From Streptomyces sp. APSN-46.1 (GTDB taxonomy: Bacteria > Actinomycetota > Actinomycetes > Streptomycetales > Streptomycetaceae), in the NCBI RefSeq assembly GCF_022815725.1, contig NZ_JALGRF010000003.1:124001-188000 (forward strand): a stretch of DNA of 64,000 nt, written 5' to 3'. The notes below the pieces were generated by a model. That model was not told where the DNA came from. It was given only the letters and a program-made list of their open reading frames with translations, and ran no database searches. The translations under genes were made by a program, and so were the position numbers. Below, one piece after another: positions 1-11,856 of this stretch. Position 1 is the first letter of the stretch. Each line of letters opens with the position of its first letter.

Positions 1-3147
<3,147 letters not shown>

Positions 3148-3254
3148 GGATCGGCCCTCCCCCGGATATTCCACTCCCCGGATTCTGCCGGGCGCCCCGT
3201 GGGTCCGCCATGACTTCCATGGCTCGGGTCACCGCACTGCACATAATCCAGGGG

Positions 3255-3284
3255 TTGACATAGGACGACAAACCGGCATATACG
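3255..3284 (+). promoter_or_regulatory. Predicted sigma-70-like promoter toward the indigoidine synthetase
   Basis: A consensus TTGACA (3255-3260), an 18-nt spacer and TATACG (3279-3284) lie in the 317-bp gap between the divergent papB and synthetase genes, about 180 nt before the synthetase ATG. The gap contains no convincing gene. Identified by eye. Confidence 0.4.
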
Positions 3285-3387
3285 GGCGTAGAGATCAGGC
3301 CGCGAAGGCCGAATGCGCGGCCTGTCGCAGGGGTCGGCCAAACACCGCCCACCACTGGAGTGCCCCGATCCGTCCGTACCTACCCAC

Positions 3388-3417
3388 TTGCCAAGCACAG
3401 TGGCCTGATCGCATACT
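3388..3417 (+). promoter_or_regulatory. Possible second promoter for the indigoidine synthetase
   Basis: TTGCCA (3388-3393), an 18-nt spacer and CATACT (3412-3417) lie about 48 nt upstream of the chosen ATG. If used, it would rule out the alternative upstream GTG start at 3360. Pattern match only. Confidence 0.25.
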
Positions 3418-3464
3418 CTCCAGGATTCCGGCGACGGGAAGACGCATTACAATGGGGGGATACG

Positions 3465-6400
3465 ATGGGAAATCCGGGTGTCGTCGATAAATGCCTGACA
3501 GACCTTCTGATCGAACAGGCGGAGACGCGTCCCGACGACATCGCCGTCCGGCACGGGGGCGACACCCTCACCTTCCGCGAACTGGTCGCCGACAGCCTTG
3601 ACCTGGCCCATCACCTGCGGCACCTCGGGGTGTCGAGGGACAGTCCGGTAGGCGTCCTGGTCGATCCCTCGCTCGATCTCATGGTCGGCACATGGGGTGT
3701 GCTTTTCGCCGGCGGTGCCTATCTCCCGCTGTCACCCGATTATCCGGACGAGCGTCTCCGGTACATGCTGGAGGACGCCCGGGCCACGGTCGCCTTCTGT
3801 CAGGAATCATTGCGGAGCCGACTTGAGGAAATCGCCCCGCCACATATGGTGATCACGACGCTGGAAGACGCGGCGGAATACCGGAAGTCGAGCTCCGGCG
3901 AATCACAGAACGCCCCTGCCAAGAATCCCGATCCACAGAGCCTCGCGTACATCATCTACACCTCGGGAAGCACCGGAAAACCCAAGGGTGTGATGATCGA
4001 GCACCGCAGCATCGTGCATCAGATGAACTGGCTCCGGCAGGCGTACCAGCTCGACTCCACGAGGGTCGTGCTCCAGAAGACCCCGATGAGTTTCGACGCC
4101 GCACAGTGGGAGATCCTGGCCCCCGCCTGTGGCAGCGCGGTCGTCGTCGGAACACCTGGAATTCACCGTGACCCGAACCTGCTCGTCCAGACGGTAATCC
4201 GCGAGGACATCACCACACTCCAGTGCGTTCCCACGTTGCTGCAAGCGCTCGTCGACACCGATGAACTGCACCGGTGCACCTCGCTGACCCACATCTTCAG
4301 CGGCGGCGAAGCCCTTTCCCGTAATCTCGCACGGCAGTGCACGGAAATCCTGCCGAACTGTACCGTCGTCAATATCTACGGACCGACCGAGTGCACCATC
4401 AACACCTCGGCCCACACCGTCGACCCGGCAGCCCTCGGCGACGGTCCGCAGTCCGTCCCGATCGGCACCCCCGTGGACGGGCTGCGCTACTACGTCCTGG
4501 ACGCCGGCAGCCGGCTGCTGGGACCCGGCGAGACGGGCGAGCTGCACATCAGCGGAATCCAGCTGGCCCGCGGATACCTGCACCGCCCGGAACTCACGGC
4601 CGAGCGCTTCGTGGAGAATCCCTTCGGGGCCCCCGCCCCCCACGACCGGCTCTACCGCACGGGTGACCTGGCGTACTGGAACCCGGACGGAACCCTGCAG
4701 TTCGCGGGCCGGGCGGACAACCAGGTCAAGCTGCGCGGCTTCCGCATCGAGCTGGACGAGATACGCCTGGCCATCGAGGCCCACGACTGGGTGAAGAACG
4801 CGGCGGTGCTGGTGCGCGACGACCCGCACACCGGTTTCCAGAACCTCATCGCCTGCATCGAACTCAGCGCCCGCGAGGCCGCGTTGATGGACCAGGGCAA
4901 CCACGACGGGCACCACCTGTCGAAGGAGTCCAAGCTCCAGGTCAAGGCCCAGCTGTCGAGCCCCGGCGTCCGGGACGCCGAGGACCTGGCCCCCCGTACG
5001 ACGGTCGGCCTGCCCGGTGCCACGGCGAGCCCGCGGCAGCGCCGCCGCGCCTTCGCGCGCAAGACGTACCGCTTCTACGACGGCGGGCGCGTCGACTCCC
5101 AGGACGTGGTGGCGGCCCTGGGACGACGGGTGGAGGGGGCCGCGCCGCGCTCCCCCGAAGAGATCACGCTCGCCGAACTCGGCGAACTGCTCCGCAACTT
5201 CGGCCAGTTCCAGAGCCAGGAGCGGCTGCTGCCGAAATACGCCTACGCCTCACCCGGATCGCTGTACGCGGCGCAGCTCTACCTGGAGGTGGCCGGGATC
5301 GGCAGCCTGCGTCCGGGGTGCTACTACTACCACCCGCTCCGCCATGAGCTGTACCTGATCCAGGAGGCCGAGGCCGGGTCCGGGTCCGGGATCCAGCTGC
5401 ACTTCATCGGCCACAAGCGCGCCATCGAGCCCGTCTACAAGAACAACATCCGTGAAGTCCTGGAGATCGAGGCCGGCCACATGGTCGGCCTGTTCGACGA
5501 GCTCCTGCCGGCCTACGGATTCGCCATCGGCGACGCGCCGTACAAGCCCGGCATACAAGAGCGGCTGGAATGCGCGCCGGAGGACTACTACCTCGGCAGC
5601 TTCGCCCTGACCCCCTGGGACCCGGAGCCCGGACCGCAGGAGAGGGACGCGGCCGACGTCTACGTCCAGTTCCACCCGGGCAGCGGCTCCGACCTCCCCA
5701 CCGGCCAGTACCTGTACCGGGACGGACGGCTGGAGAGGTTTTCCGACGAGTTGGTCCTCAAGCGCCACGTCATCGCCATCAACCAGGCGGTGTACGAGCG
5801 GGCCGGGTTCGGCATCACGATCGTCAGCCGGGCCGACCAGGAGCGGCGCGGCTATCTGGACCTGGGCCGCAGACTCCAGCACCTGATGCTGAACACGGGC
5901 AACCTCGGCTTCATGTCGGCCGGTTACAGCTCACGCACCGGCAACGACCTGCCCTCCGCCCGTCGGATGACCGGCATCCTCCGGGACGCCGGACGGGCCA
6001 CCGGCCCGTCGTACTTCTTCGTCGGCGGCAAGGTGACCGACGAACAGCTCGCCCACGAGGGCATGAACGAGGACACCGTCCACATGAAGGGCCCGGCAGA
6101 GCTGATCAAGGAAGACCTGGTCGCCCTGCTGCCCGAATTCATGCTGCCCAACAGGATCCTGGTCATGGACCGCCTGCCGCATACGCCCAACGGCAAGATC
6201 GACTCCAAGGCCCTGGAGTCGCACGCCGACAGGACCGCGGCCTTCGGCGACCGCCCCGTCGTCCCGCCGCGCACGAAGACCGAATCAAGGATCTGCGACC
6301 TGTGGAAGGCGGCGATGAAGCGCGATGTCGTCTCCGTCCAGGACGACTTCTTCGAGTGCGGCGGCAACTCCCTCATCGCGGTCACCCTGGTCAACCGGAT

Positions 6401-7331
6401 CAACCGCGAGTTCCCGTGCTCGCTCCCGCTCCAGGTGATCTTCGAGGCCCCGACGGTGGAGCAGCTGGCCGAACGCGTCGACGCCCCGGACACCACGACC
6501 TCGTCCCGGCTGATCCCGCTGAGCACCGGCGGCGCCGCCCTGCCGGTCTTCTGCTGGCCGGGCCTGGGCGGCTACACGATGAACCTCCGCCTGCTGGCGG
6601 CCCGTACCGCCGGGGACCGCCCGTTCTACGGCATCCAGTCCTACGGCATCAACGGCGGCGAGACTGCGTTCCCCAGCATCGAGGAGATGGCCCGGGCCGA
6701 CATCGAGGCACTGCGCCGCGTCCAGCCGGACGGCCCCTACACCCTGTGGGGCTACTCCTTCGGCGCCCGCGTCGCCTTCGAGGCGGCCCGGCAGCTGGAG
6801 CGGTCGGGCGCCCGGGTGGACCACCTGTTCCTGCTGGCACCGGGCGCGCCGCACATACCCGGCAGGAACGCGCCGACCCGGGCCGCCGCGGACTTCACCG
6901 ACCCGGCCTTCGTCACCATCCTCTTCTCCGTCTTCGGCGCCACGACCAGCGGCCCGCTCCTGGAGGCCTGCCTGAAGGCCACGCACGACGAGCAGAGCTT
7001 CACGGAGTTCGTGATCCGCCGCTTCCCGCAACTCGACGCGGAGCTCATCCGCCGGGTGATCGCGGTGGTGTGCCTCACCTACCGGTTCACGTACGACCTA
7101 ACCGACCCGGACCGACGCCCCGTACAGGCACCGGTGACGATCTTCAAGGCCCGCGGCGACGCACTCTCCTTCATCGAACGCACCCCCGCCCTCGCGTCCA
7201 CCACCCCCGAACTCGTCCGCCTGGACGCGGACCACTACGGGGTGCTCCGGGACCCGGGCATCGACGAACTCGCCAAGGCCATCCACCGCGAGACCACCCG
7301 CCAGACAAGGAATCGGACATGCCTCACCTGA
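3465..7331 (+). CDS. indC: Indigoidine synthetase-like single-module NRPS (A-Ox-T-TE; BpsA/IndC family)
   Basis: 1288 residues, close to the roughly 1280 of BpsA. The adenylation domain shows YTSGSTGKPKG (about 165), NIYGPTE (about 303) and LRGFRIELDE (about 425). An oxidase domain (about 525-845) is inserted before the A10 motif TPNGKID (about 908); it retains the block DQGNHDGHHLSKESKLQVKA, almost as I remember it in BpsA. A thiolation domain follows with FFECGGNSL (Ser about 967), then a thioesterase with GYSFGA (about 1097). The family cyclises and oxidises two L-glutamines into the blue pigment indigoidine and needs a phosphopantetheinyl transferase, not seen here. The ATG at 3465 has a GGGGG box upstream; a GTG at 3360 would add 35 unlike residues. 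It is divergent from the papBAC genes and overlaps the next gene by 13 bp. Confidence 0.93.
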   Translation: MGNPGVVDKCLTDLLIEQAETRPDDIAVRHGGDTLTFRELVADSLDLAHHLRHLGVSRDSPVGVLVDPSLDLMVGTWGVLFAGGAYLPLSPDYPDERLRYMLEDARATVAFCQESLRSRLEEIAPPHMVITTLEDAAEYRKSSSGESQNAPAKNPDPQSLAYIIYTSGSTGKPKGVMIEHRSIVHQMNWLRQAYQLDSTRVVLQKTPMSFDAAQWEILAPACGSAVVVGTPGIHRDPNLLVQTVIREDITTLQCVPTLLQALVDTDELHRCTSLTHIFSGGEALSRNLARQCTEILPNCTVVNIYGPTECTINTSAHTVDPAALGDGPQSVPIGTPVDGLRYYVLDAGSRLLGPGETGELHISGIQLARGYLHRPELTAERFVENPFGAPAPHDRLYRTGDLAYWNPDGTLQFAGRADNQVKLRGFRIELDEIRLAIEAHDWVKNAAVLVRDDPHTGFQNLIACIELSAREAALMDQGNHDGHHLSKESKLQVKAQLSSPGVRDAEDLAPRTTVGLPGATASPRQRRRAFARKTYRFYDGGRVDSQDVVAALGRRVEGAAPRSPEEITLAELGELLRNFGQFQSQERLLPKYAYASPGSLYAAQLYLEVAGIGSLRPGCYYYHPLRHELYLIQEAEAGSGSGIQLHFIGHKRAIEPVYKNNIREVLEIEAGHMVGLFDELLPAYGFAIGDAPYKPGIQERLECAPEDYYLGSFALTPWDPEPGPQERDAADVYVQFHPGSGSDLPTGQYLYRDGRLERFSDELVLKRHVIAINQAVYERAGFGITIVSRADQERRGYLDLGRRLQHLMLNTGNLGFMSAGYSSRTGNDLPSARRMTGILRDAGRATGPSYFFVGGKVTDEQLAHEGMNEDTVHMKGPAELIKEDLVALLPEFMLPNRILVMDRLPHTPNGKIDSKALESHADRTAAFGDRPVVPPRTKTESRICDLWKAAMKRDVVSVQDDFFECGGNSLIAVTLVNRINREFPCSLPLQVIFEAPTVEQLAERVDAPDTTTSSRLIPLSTGGAALPVFCWPGLGGYTMNLRLLAARTAGDRPFYGIQSYGINGGETAFPSIEEMARADIEALRRVQPDGPYTLWGYSFGARVAFEAARQLERSGARVDHLFLLAPGAPHIPGRNAPTRAAADFTDPAFVTILFSVFGATTSGPLLEACLKATHDEQSFTEFVIRRFPQLDAELIRRVIAVVCLTYRFTYDLTDPDRRPVQAPVTIFKARGDALSFIERTPALASTTPELVRLDADHYGVLRDPGIDELAKAIHRETTRQTRNRTCLT

Positions 7332-7543
7332 CCATCAAGCACTTCCCGAAGTCCCTCACACCCGACGAGCAGACCCAGCTGGTCGCCAAACTGACGGCAG
7401 CGGTCCAGGAAGCATTCGCCTGCGACGAGGGCGCCATCTCCATCGCCCTCCACCCCATCGACCCCGCCCTCTGGGACGCCCAGGTCTACCGCCCCGACAT
7501 CACGGCCCGCCAAGACACCCTGATCAAGAAGCCGAACTACTGA
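7319..7543 (+). CDS. Small 4-oxalocrotonate tautomerase-family protein (PptA-like)
   Basis: A 74-residue protein with Pro2 after the start Met (MPHLTIKHFP), the catalytic N-terminal proline of the tautomerase superfamily. The middle SISIALHPIDPALWD and the end LIKKPNY resemble E. coli PptA (YdcE), which is about the same length. The ATG lies 13 bp inside the 3' end of the synthetase gene in another frame, so the two should be co-transcribed and coupled. It may act on a keto/enol form of the pigment or a side product, or have a quality-control role. The family assignment is good; the role is unknown. Confidence 0.8.
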   Translation: MPHLTIKHFPKSLTPDEQTQLVAKLTAAVQEAFACDEGAISIALHPIDPALWDAQVYRPDITARQDTLIKKPNY

Positions 7544-7585
7544 AGCCGACCCGGCGGTTCCCCTCACACGCCCAGGGCGAGGTTG

Positions 7586-7640
7586 CCCATCCGCGCGACG
7601 GCCTGCGCCCCAAGGGCCCAGGCCGTCGCGCGGAGATGGG
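7586..7640. terminator. Bidirectional hairpin between convergent genes
   Basis: An inverted repeat of about 20 bp (7586-7605 against 7619-7640, one 2-nt bulge) with a 13-nt loop sits between the convergent tautomerase and DUF4365 genes. It is a plausible Streptomyces-style terminator without a U-run. Confidence 0.6.
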
Positions 7641-7676
7641 TTGCGCCAACAGGGCCCTGGGGAGTTCTGAGGGGAG

Positions 7677-8444
7677 TCAGACAGGGTCGCGCTGCTCGAT
7701 CGGCCGACGCCACCACTCCGTCGATTTGAAGCACCCCATGAGCCAGTGTGCTTCCGCGATGTCGAGGACGACGTTGCCGATGAACGGGATCGGCTCGAAG
7801 CAGAGCATCCGCTCCTGGACGGGCACGGGTTCCCAATCCAGATCGTGGTGGAGCAGAACCGCGAACGGCTCCCCACGGCGCTGCCAGAAGACCATGGGCT
7901 CGGCGACCTCATTCTCGAAGGGCTTGACGATGTCGGTCGGGGCGAACTCGACGTCCGCCATGTCCGCCCATCTGCCAACGCCCTGGCGCTCCCGAGCCAG
8001 GTAGTGCCGCATGCCCCGTACGAACGCGTCGAGGTTCGCGTCGTCCAGCACAGACTCCCGCGAGACGACGATGGACTTCGCCGTCTTGCGCAGCGCGCCG
8101 GCCCGGCGGAGCTGCCGGGTCGCGTTGGCCCAGAAGAGGCCACCCCGCTCGGCATCGTGGACCACACAGAGCACGGGAAGGCTGCCATCGCGCCAATTGC
8201 CCCCGTGATCGCCGACCGGGACGCGGTGCCCCTTCCTAGTCCGCGTCGAGACACCGCCCTTTACCTGCATGGCGAGGGAATCTTCTGTCCGCTGCCCGTT
8301 CTGGACGAAGGTGACGTGCAGGTCCTCGCCGTGGTCGTTACCGCCGTCAATCTCCTGCACGATGTGGCCGTGTCGCTCCAGCAGCGCACGCACCTCATTC
8401 ACCGCTATGCGTCCGATACGCCGACTTTCGGGCACCTTTGGCAT
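7677..8444 (-). CDS. DUF4365-like nuclease-fold protein
   Basis: 255 residues. The N-terminal 130 residues read like the DUF4365 family: VNEVRALLERHGHIVQEI followed by GNDHGEDLHV (37-42) and MQVKGG (Q60, K62). This D...GED...QxK arrangement is what a PD-(D/E)xK-like nuclease core would show. The C-terminal half has no motif I recognise but is rich in Trp and Pro. It is a stand-alone gene pointing toward the pigment genes at the left edge of the accessory region. DUF4365 proteins are often found in defence islands, so a DNA-acting defence role is an inference; no partner is visible. Confidence 0.7.
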   Translation of the reverse strand: MPKVPESRRIGRIAVNEVRALLERHGHIVQEIDGGNDHGEDLHVTFVQNGQRTEDSLAMQVKGGVSTRTRKGHRVPVGDHGGNWRDGSLPVLCVVHDAERGGLFWANATRQLRRAGALRKTAKSIVVSRESVLDDANLDAFVRGMRHYLARERQGVGRWADMADVEFAPTDIVKPFENEVAEPMVFWQRRGEPFAVLLHHDLDWEPVPVQERMLCFEPIPFIGNVVLDIAEAHWLMGCFKSTEWWRRPIEQRDPV

Positions 8445-8674
8445 CCATCCCCCTCATGACGTGCGGCGCCCCAGGCTATGCCAGGCACTGAACCGCAGCC
8501 TGATCAAGAAACCGCGTCCCGACGCCGTCGAGCAGTGGTGGTTACGGGTGGTCAGCATGCCAGTCTGCTGATCACTCTTCGTAGTGGACTGCCTCTCGGG
8601 GCAGCACCCCGAGCAGGCGAGCAGGAGTTCCGATCGGCAGACACGCTCCGCCAGAAGGGGGACAGGGGACACCG

Positions 8675-9047
8675 ATGCGCAAGATCTTCGCGGCCCGGAT
8701 CATCACCGCTCTCGCCATGACGGCCACGCTGGCCGTCTTACCAACCTCGCGGGCACTACATCATCCGTGGCGACGGCAAGAACATCACCTACCAGAACGC
8801 GGGCGTCGACTGCGGCTTCGTCGGAGCCCTCAACGCCGGCTTCTGCAACTGGCGCATCGACTTCACCTACGCGGACACCGGCAACAAGACCTACCGCACC
8901 TCCCGCGGCAAGACCCACACCGAGTGCGAGATCAACCCGATGCGCGACAACGCGCCCCAGAAACTCCCCCGCTACGGAAAAGCGTGCGCGTACATCAACG
9001 TCAACGGCGTTCGCCGGGCGGGCCAGTGCCACCACATCACGAAGTGA
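8675..9047 (+). pseudogene. Small secreted protein, broken by a 1-nt frameshift after the signal peptide
   Basis: The reading frame opens with a good Sec signal peptide, MRKIFAARIITALAMTATLA, preceded by a GGGGGACAGGGG purine run. It then continues in the wrong frame as arginine-rich nonsense. In the +1 frame from about 8740 a coherent, cysteine-containing sequence appears: GHYIIRGDGKNITYQNAGVD, later CNWRIDFTY, TECEINP and GQCHHITK, ending at TGA 9045-9047. The length from ATG to this stop is 3n+1, fitting a single indel near 8735-8745. The mature part has four cysteines and would be about 100 residues. The function is unknown. A sequencing error cannot be excluded. Confidence 0.6.
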
Positions 9048-9054
9048 GCCGCAC

Positions 9055-9285
9055 ATGACCACCCAGCCCACTCCCGAAGACCCCGCCTGGGAAGCCAAAC
9101 GCCGCCGGGCCGGCATCGCCGCCTTCCTCACCGGCGCCGCCGCGTCCTTCGCCTTCTTCGCCTTCTTCCCCGACCTCCCCCACGTCATCGACTGGGGCGC
9201 CATCATCGTCTCCCTCGCCGTCGGCGGACTCACCCACTGGGCATGGCAGTCCCACATGACCAGGAAGCACACCGCTCTCAGATAG
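9055..9285 (+). CDS. Small two-helix membrane protein, function unknown
   Basis: 76 residues: a charged N-terminus (MTTQPTPEDPAWEAKRRRAG), a hydrophobic segment IAAFLTGAAASFAFFAFF, a short linker and a second segment WGAIIVSLAVGGLTHWAW, then a basic tail. The ATG is 7 nt after the stop of the broken secreted-protein frame, so the two were probably one operon. No family is recognised. Confidence 0.55.
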   Translation: MTTQPTPEDPAWEAKRRRAGIAAFLTGAAASFAFFAFFPDLPHVIDWGAIIVSLAVGGLTHWAWQSHMTRKHTALR

Positions 9286-9344
9286 GGCCCCGATCCACCG
9301 CTTGGGTTCTAGGAGTTGCTGCAACACTCCAGTTCAAGGGGGGC

Positions 9345-9495
9345 ATGGACTTCGAGATCCGCGAGGACCGGCAGCCGCAGGGACGTATGAAGCTCACTCG
9401 TGAGCGGGCGGCACACTCCCGGCTCATGGAGCAGGGCGTAAGCAACACGGAAGCGTGCCGGATCGTCGGGATCAACCGGCAGACGGGAAACGCCG
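9345..9495 (+). pseudogene. IS30-family transposase N-terminal remnant
   Basis: The translation [20 protein letters not shown] followed by [14 protein letters not shown] matches the N-terminal helix-turn-helix of Streptomyces IS30-type transposases. It then collapses out of frame (GNAGDGTQ where RGKRWRNG-like sequence is expected). No catalytic DDE domain or terminal inverted repeats follow, so this is a fragment. Confidence 0.6.
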
Positions 9496-9513
9496 GCGAC
9501 GGTACTCAGCCAC

Positions 9514-9675
9514 ATGGCGGCTGGCGGCGCCGTCTCGATCGTCCCCGAGCACGCGGAGCTGACCACGCAGCAGGCCGCTGACAGGCTGAACGTGTCCCGG
9601 CCGTTCCTGATCGGACTGCTGGAGGCAGGGGAGATCGACTACCGAAAGGCCGGCACGCACCGCCGGATCTACTGA
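9514..9675 (+). pseudogene. Excisionase-type HTH antitoxin fragment
   Basis: 53 residues ending [20 protein letters not shown], then [19 protein letters not shown] and a stop. This is the MerR/excisionase-like HTH found in antitoxins paired with PIN toxins. Family members continue past THRR for 15-60 more residues, so it is truncated. No toxin gene follows. It directly abuts the transposase remnant, suggesting the element disrupted a toxin-antitoxin locus. Confidence 0.5.
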
Positions 9676-9792
9676 TCCGCGCGCCGTCCGGGAGTGCCTC
9701 GTCAAGGATTACGAGCCGCTGGAGGCGGCACTGGAACGATCTCGATCGCCAACGCGTATTCGTCGCCGCCGCAGCCCTCCGCCGCTCACGCG

Positions 9793-11856
9793 TCACCAGT
9801 CGAGCCGGACGACGTCAGAGCAGGAGAAGCGGGCAGCGTGGCAGGCATCGCAGTGTGTGTACCAGGGGGCGCAGGGTTCGCCACAGGAGGCGCAGCTGCC
9901 GTGCGTGGCCAGTGGTCTGGAGTCGGCCACCAGTTGGTTGATCCTTTCGGCGGCCACCTGCTCACCAGCCGCCACTTCCTCAGCGCTCAGGCCGCCACAT
10001 TCACGGCCGAAGGCCAGGACGGCGGTACCCAGGTCCCGCATGGTCGCGGCGTACTCCTCGGCTTGGGGCAAAGTCATCCGCTCGATGCTTGTGTCAGGAC
10101 GGATCAGGTGGTGCAGGGCCGCGCCACGCAGGACCGCCCGGCAAACGGCCGAGTAGGCCGGGCGGTCAGCGTCGATGGGCAGGGTGATCAGCCGCCAGAC
10201 GGTGCGGCCGTCGCGTGGCCAGCGCCCGCCGACGTCCGGTGGTGCCCCGACGGCCTGGCGTGCCGCCAGCAGCTTGGTGTGAACCTCGTCCACGGACATC
10301 GGCCGCAGCCATGAGCGCTCCTGCGCAGCTGTACGAGCGGCAGCGGTCCAGCCGGCCAGAGCGTGCGGGATCTCTCCGGGCTCCTCCGGTTGTCCGAGGT
10401 CGGTCCAGGTGGGGCGCAGCTGGGCCGTCGTGACGCGCAGGTCACCGGGCCGCGCACCATTAGCGGCCTGAACGGCCTGGTCCAGAAGCCGCGCCCTGGC
10501 GGTGAGGCCGGGCAGTCGGCTGCGATAGGCACCCACCAGCCCTTCCCCCGCGTCAAGGCCCCGCCGGCCGGCCCGGCCGGCGATCTGGGCGGCCTCCCAG
10601 ATCAGTAACTCCCGGCGGGATCCGGCGTCGTACTTGCCCGTCTCCGCGAACGCCACGGCACGCAGCGGAAGGTTGACACCGTGACCGATCACATCCGTGG
10701 TGACGATCACTTCGACCTCGCCCTCGGACAGGCGCCGGATCTGCTCGCGGCGGGCCGCTGGCGGCATCGCGCCGTAGAGGACCGTCGCCGACCGGCCCGC
10801 CTCGATCAGTTCGCGGTGCAGAGCGAGAACGGCTTTGCGGGAGAAGGCCACCACCGCGCTTGCCGGCGGAAGGGTCGCAGCCCGGAACTCCTCCGTCCGG
10901 CTCAGTGTGCCGTGCCGGGTGTGGCGAACCACCGTGATCTCCGTGCCGGGGGCGAAAAGCCTGCGCAGCAGGTCTTCGGCCTCCGGTACGGCACAGACGT
11001 GCACGTCGGTGTGGGCTCCGCTCAGCAGCAGCCGGGTCCAGGCATGGCCGCGGTCTTCGTCAGCCAGCCAGTGCGCTTCGTCGACGACCAGGAAATCGCC
11101 GGCGGTGGGCGCCGATTCTGCCGTGCAGCACAGCACCGGCGCATCCGGGTTGAGGTACTCCTCACCCGTGCGCAGACCAACCCGCTCCGCACCGAGCCGG
11201 GTGCGCAGCCGTTCGTAGATCTCGAAGGCAAGCATGCGCAGCGGCGCCGCGTACACCCCCGTCCCTCCGGCCTCGGCGCGGGCGACCAGCAGAGCGATGG
11301 CGTCGTGTGTCTTACCGGAGTTGGTGGGGCCCAGGTGGAGGGTCACTCTGGGGTCGGCCGCCCTCTCCGGAATATGGGCGCGGGCACGCGCGGCGGCTGT
11401 GCGCTCGCGCCGCTCGCGCAGCAGCTTCGCGGCCTGTTCAGCCTCCCGGGCCGCCTGCCGCTCGTCCTTCCGACGCTGCGCGGCCCGGCGTGCACGCCCC
11501 GCCACGACTCGCGCGGGGGTGGGCACCGTGGTCAAACCATCGGCCACGCTCTGCTCGAGTAGATCCGCGGGGACGCCTCGGTCGCGGTACTCGTCCGGGA
11601 TCCGCTCCACGGCGCAGCCCAGCCGTGAGGCCGCGTCGGAAGGGGCGACCAGCTCGGGCGCCGGGCGGCTGCGCCGGGCCCTGCGCAGCGCGGCCGTGAA
11701 CTCGCGGGCGGCTTCTCCCTGCTCCTCGTGGGTGACAGGGCTCGTGTGCGAGCCCAGCACGTCCGTCAGTCTCTCCTCGGCAGAGCGCCTCGCGAGACGG
11801 GCGGCCTCGGCCTGGCTGATCTTCGTCCGGTCGACGGACGGCTGCGCAGAACGCAA
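9793..11856 (-). CDS. SUV3-like DExH-box RNA helicase with C-terminal zinc ribbon
   Basis: 687 residues from the TTG at 11856. The helicase core has LGPTNSGKTHDA (Walker A, 176-183), a form characteristic of the SUV3 mitochondrial/bacterial RNA helicase group, with VVDEAHWL (about 257), VIVTTDVIGHGVNL and QIAGRAGRRG (motif VI). The N-terminal about 160 residues are helical and Arg/Ala-rich. The last 25 residues form a C-x2-C...C-x2-C zinc ribbon (CASCGEPC...HCDACH). It overlaps the upstream HTH-protein frame by 91 bp, and in-frame sequence upstream of the TTG (ALLRDPWTRAAAWSHWLRSA) looks coding. The true protein therefore probably starts further upstream. Processing of RNA in phage or stress response is possible but unproven. 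Confidence 0.8.
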   Translation of the reverse strand: MRSAQPSVDRTKISQAEAARLARRSAEERLTDVLGSHTSPVTHEEQGEAAREFTAALRRARRSRPAPELVAPSDAASRLGCAVERIPDEYRDRGVPADLLEQSVADGLTTVPTPARVVAGRARRAAQRRKDERQAAREAEQAAKLLRERRERTAAARARAHIPERAADPRVTLHLGPTNSGKTHDAIALLVARAEAGGTGVYAAPLRMLAFEIYERLRTRLGAERVGLRTGEEYLNPDAPVLCCTAESAPTAGDFLVVDEAHWLADEDRGHAWTRLLLSGAHTDVHVCAVPEAEDLLRRLFAPGTEITVVRHTRHGTLSRTEEFRAATLPPASAVVAFSRKAVLALHRELIEAGRSATVLYGAMPPAARREQIRRLSEGEVEVIVTTDVIGHGVNLPLRAVAFAETGKYDAGSRRELLIWEAAQIAGRAGRRGLDAGEGLVGAYRSRLPGLTARARLLDQAVQAANGARPGDLRVTTAQLRPTWTDLGQPEEPGEIPHALAGWTAAARTAAQERSWLRPMSVDEVHTKLLAARQAVGAPPDVGGRWPRDGRTVWRLITLPIDADRPAYSAVCRAVLRGAALHHLIRPDTSIERMTLPQAEEYAATMRDLGTAVLAFGRECGGLSAEEVAAGEQVAAERINQLVADSRPLATHGSCASCGEPCAPWYTHCDACHAARFSCSDVVRLDW

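Noticed and set aside
5570..7543. A 657-codon alternative frame through the 3' half of the synthetase, merging with the tautomerase
   Set aside because: The first 580 codons are an Arg/Pro-rich shadow of the oxidase, T and TE domains. Only the last 74 codons, starting at the ATG at 7319, resemble a real protein.
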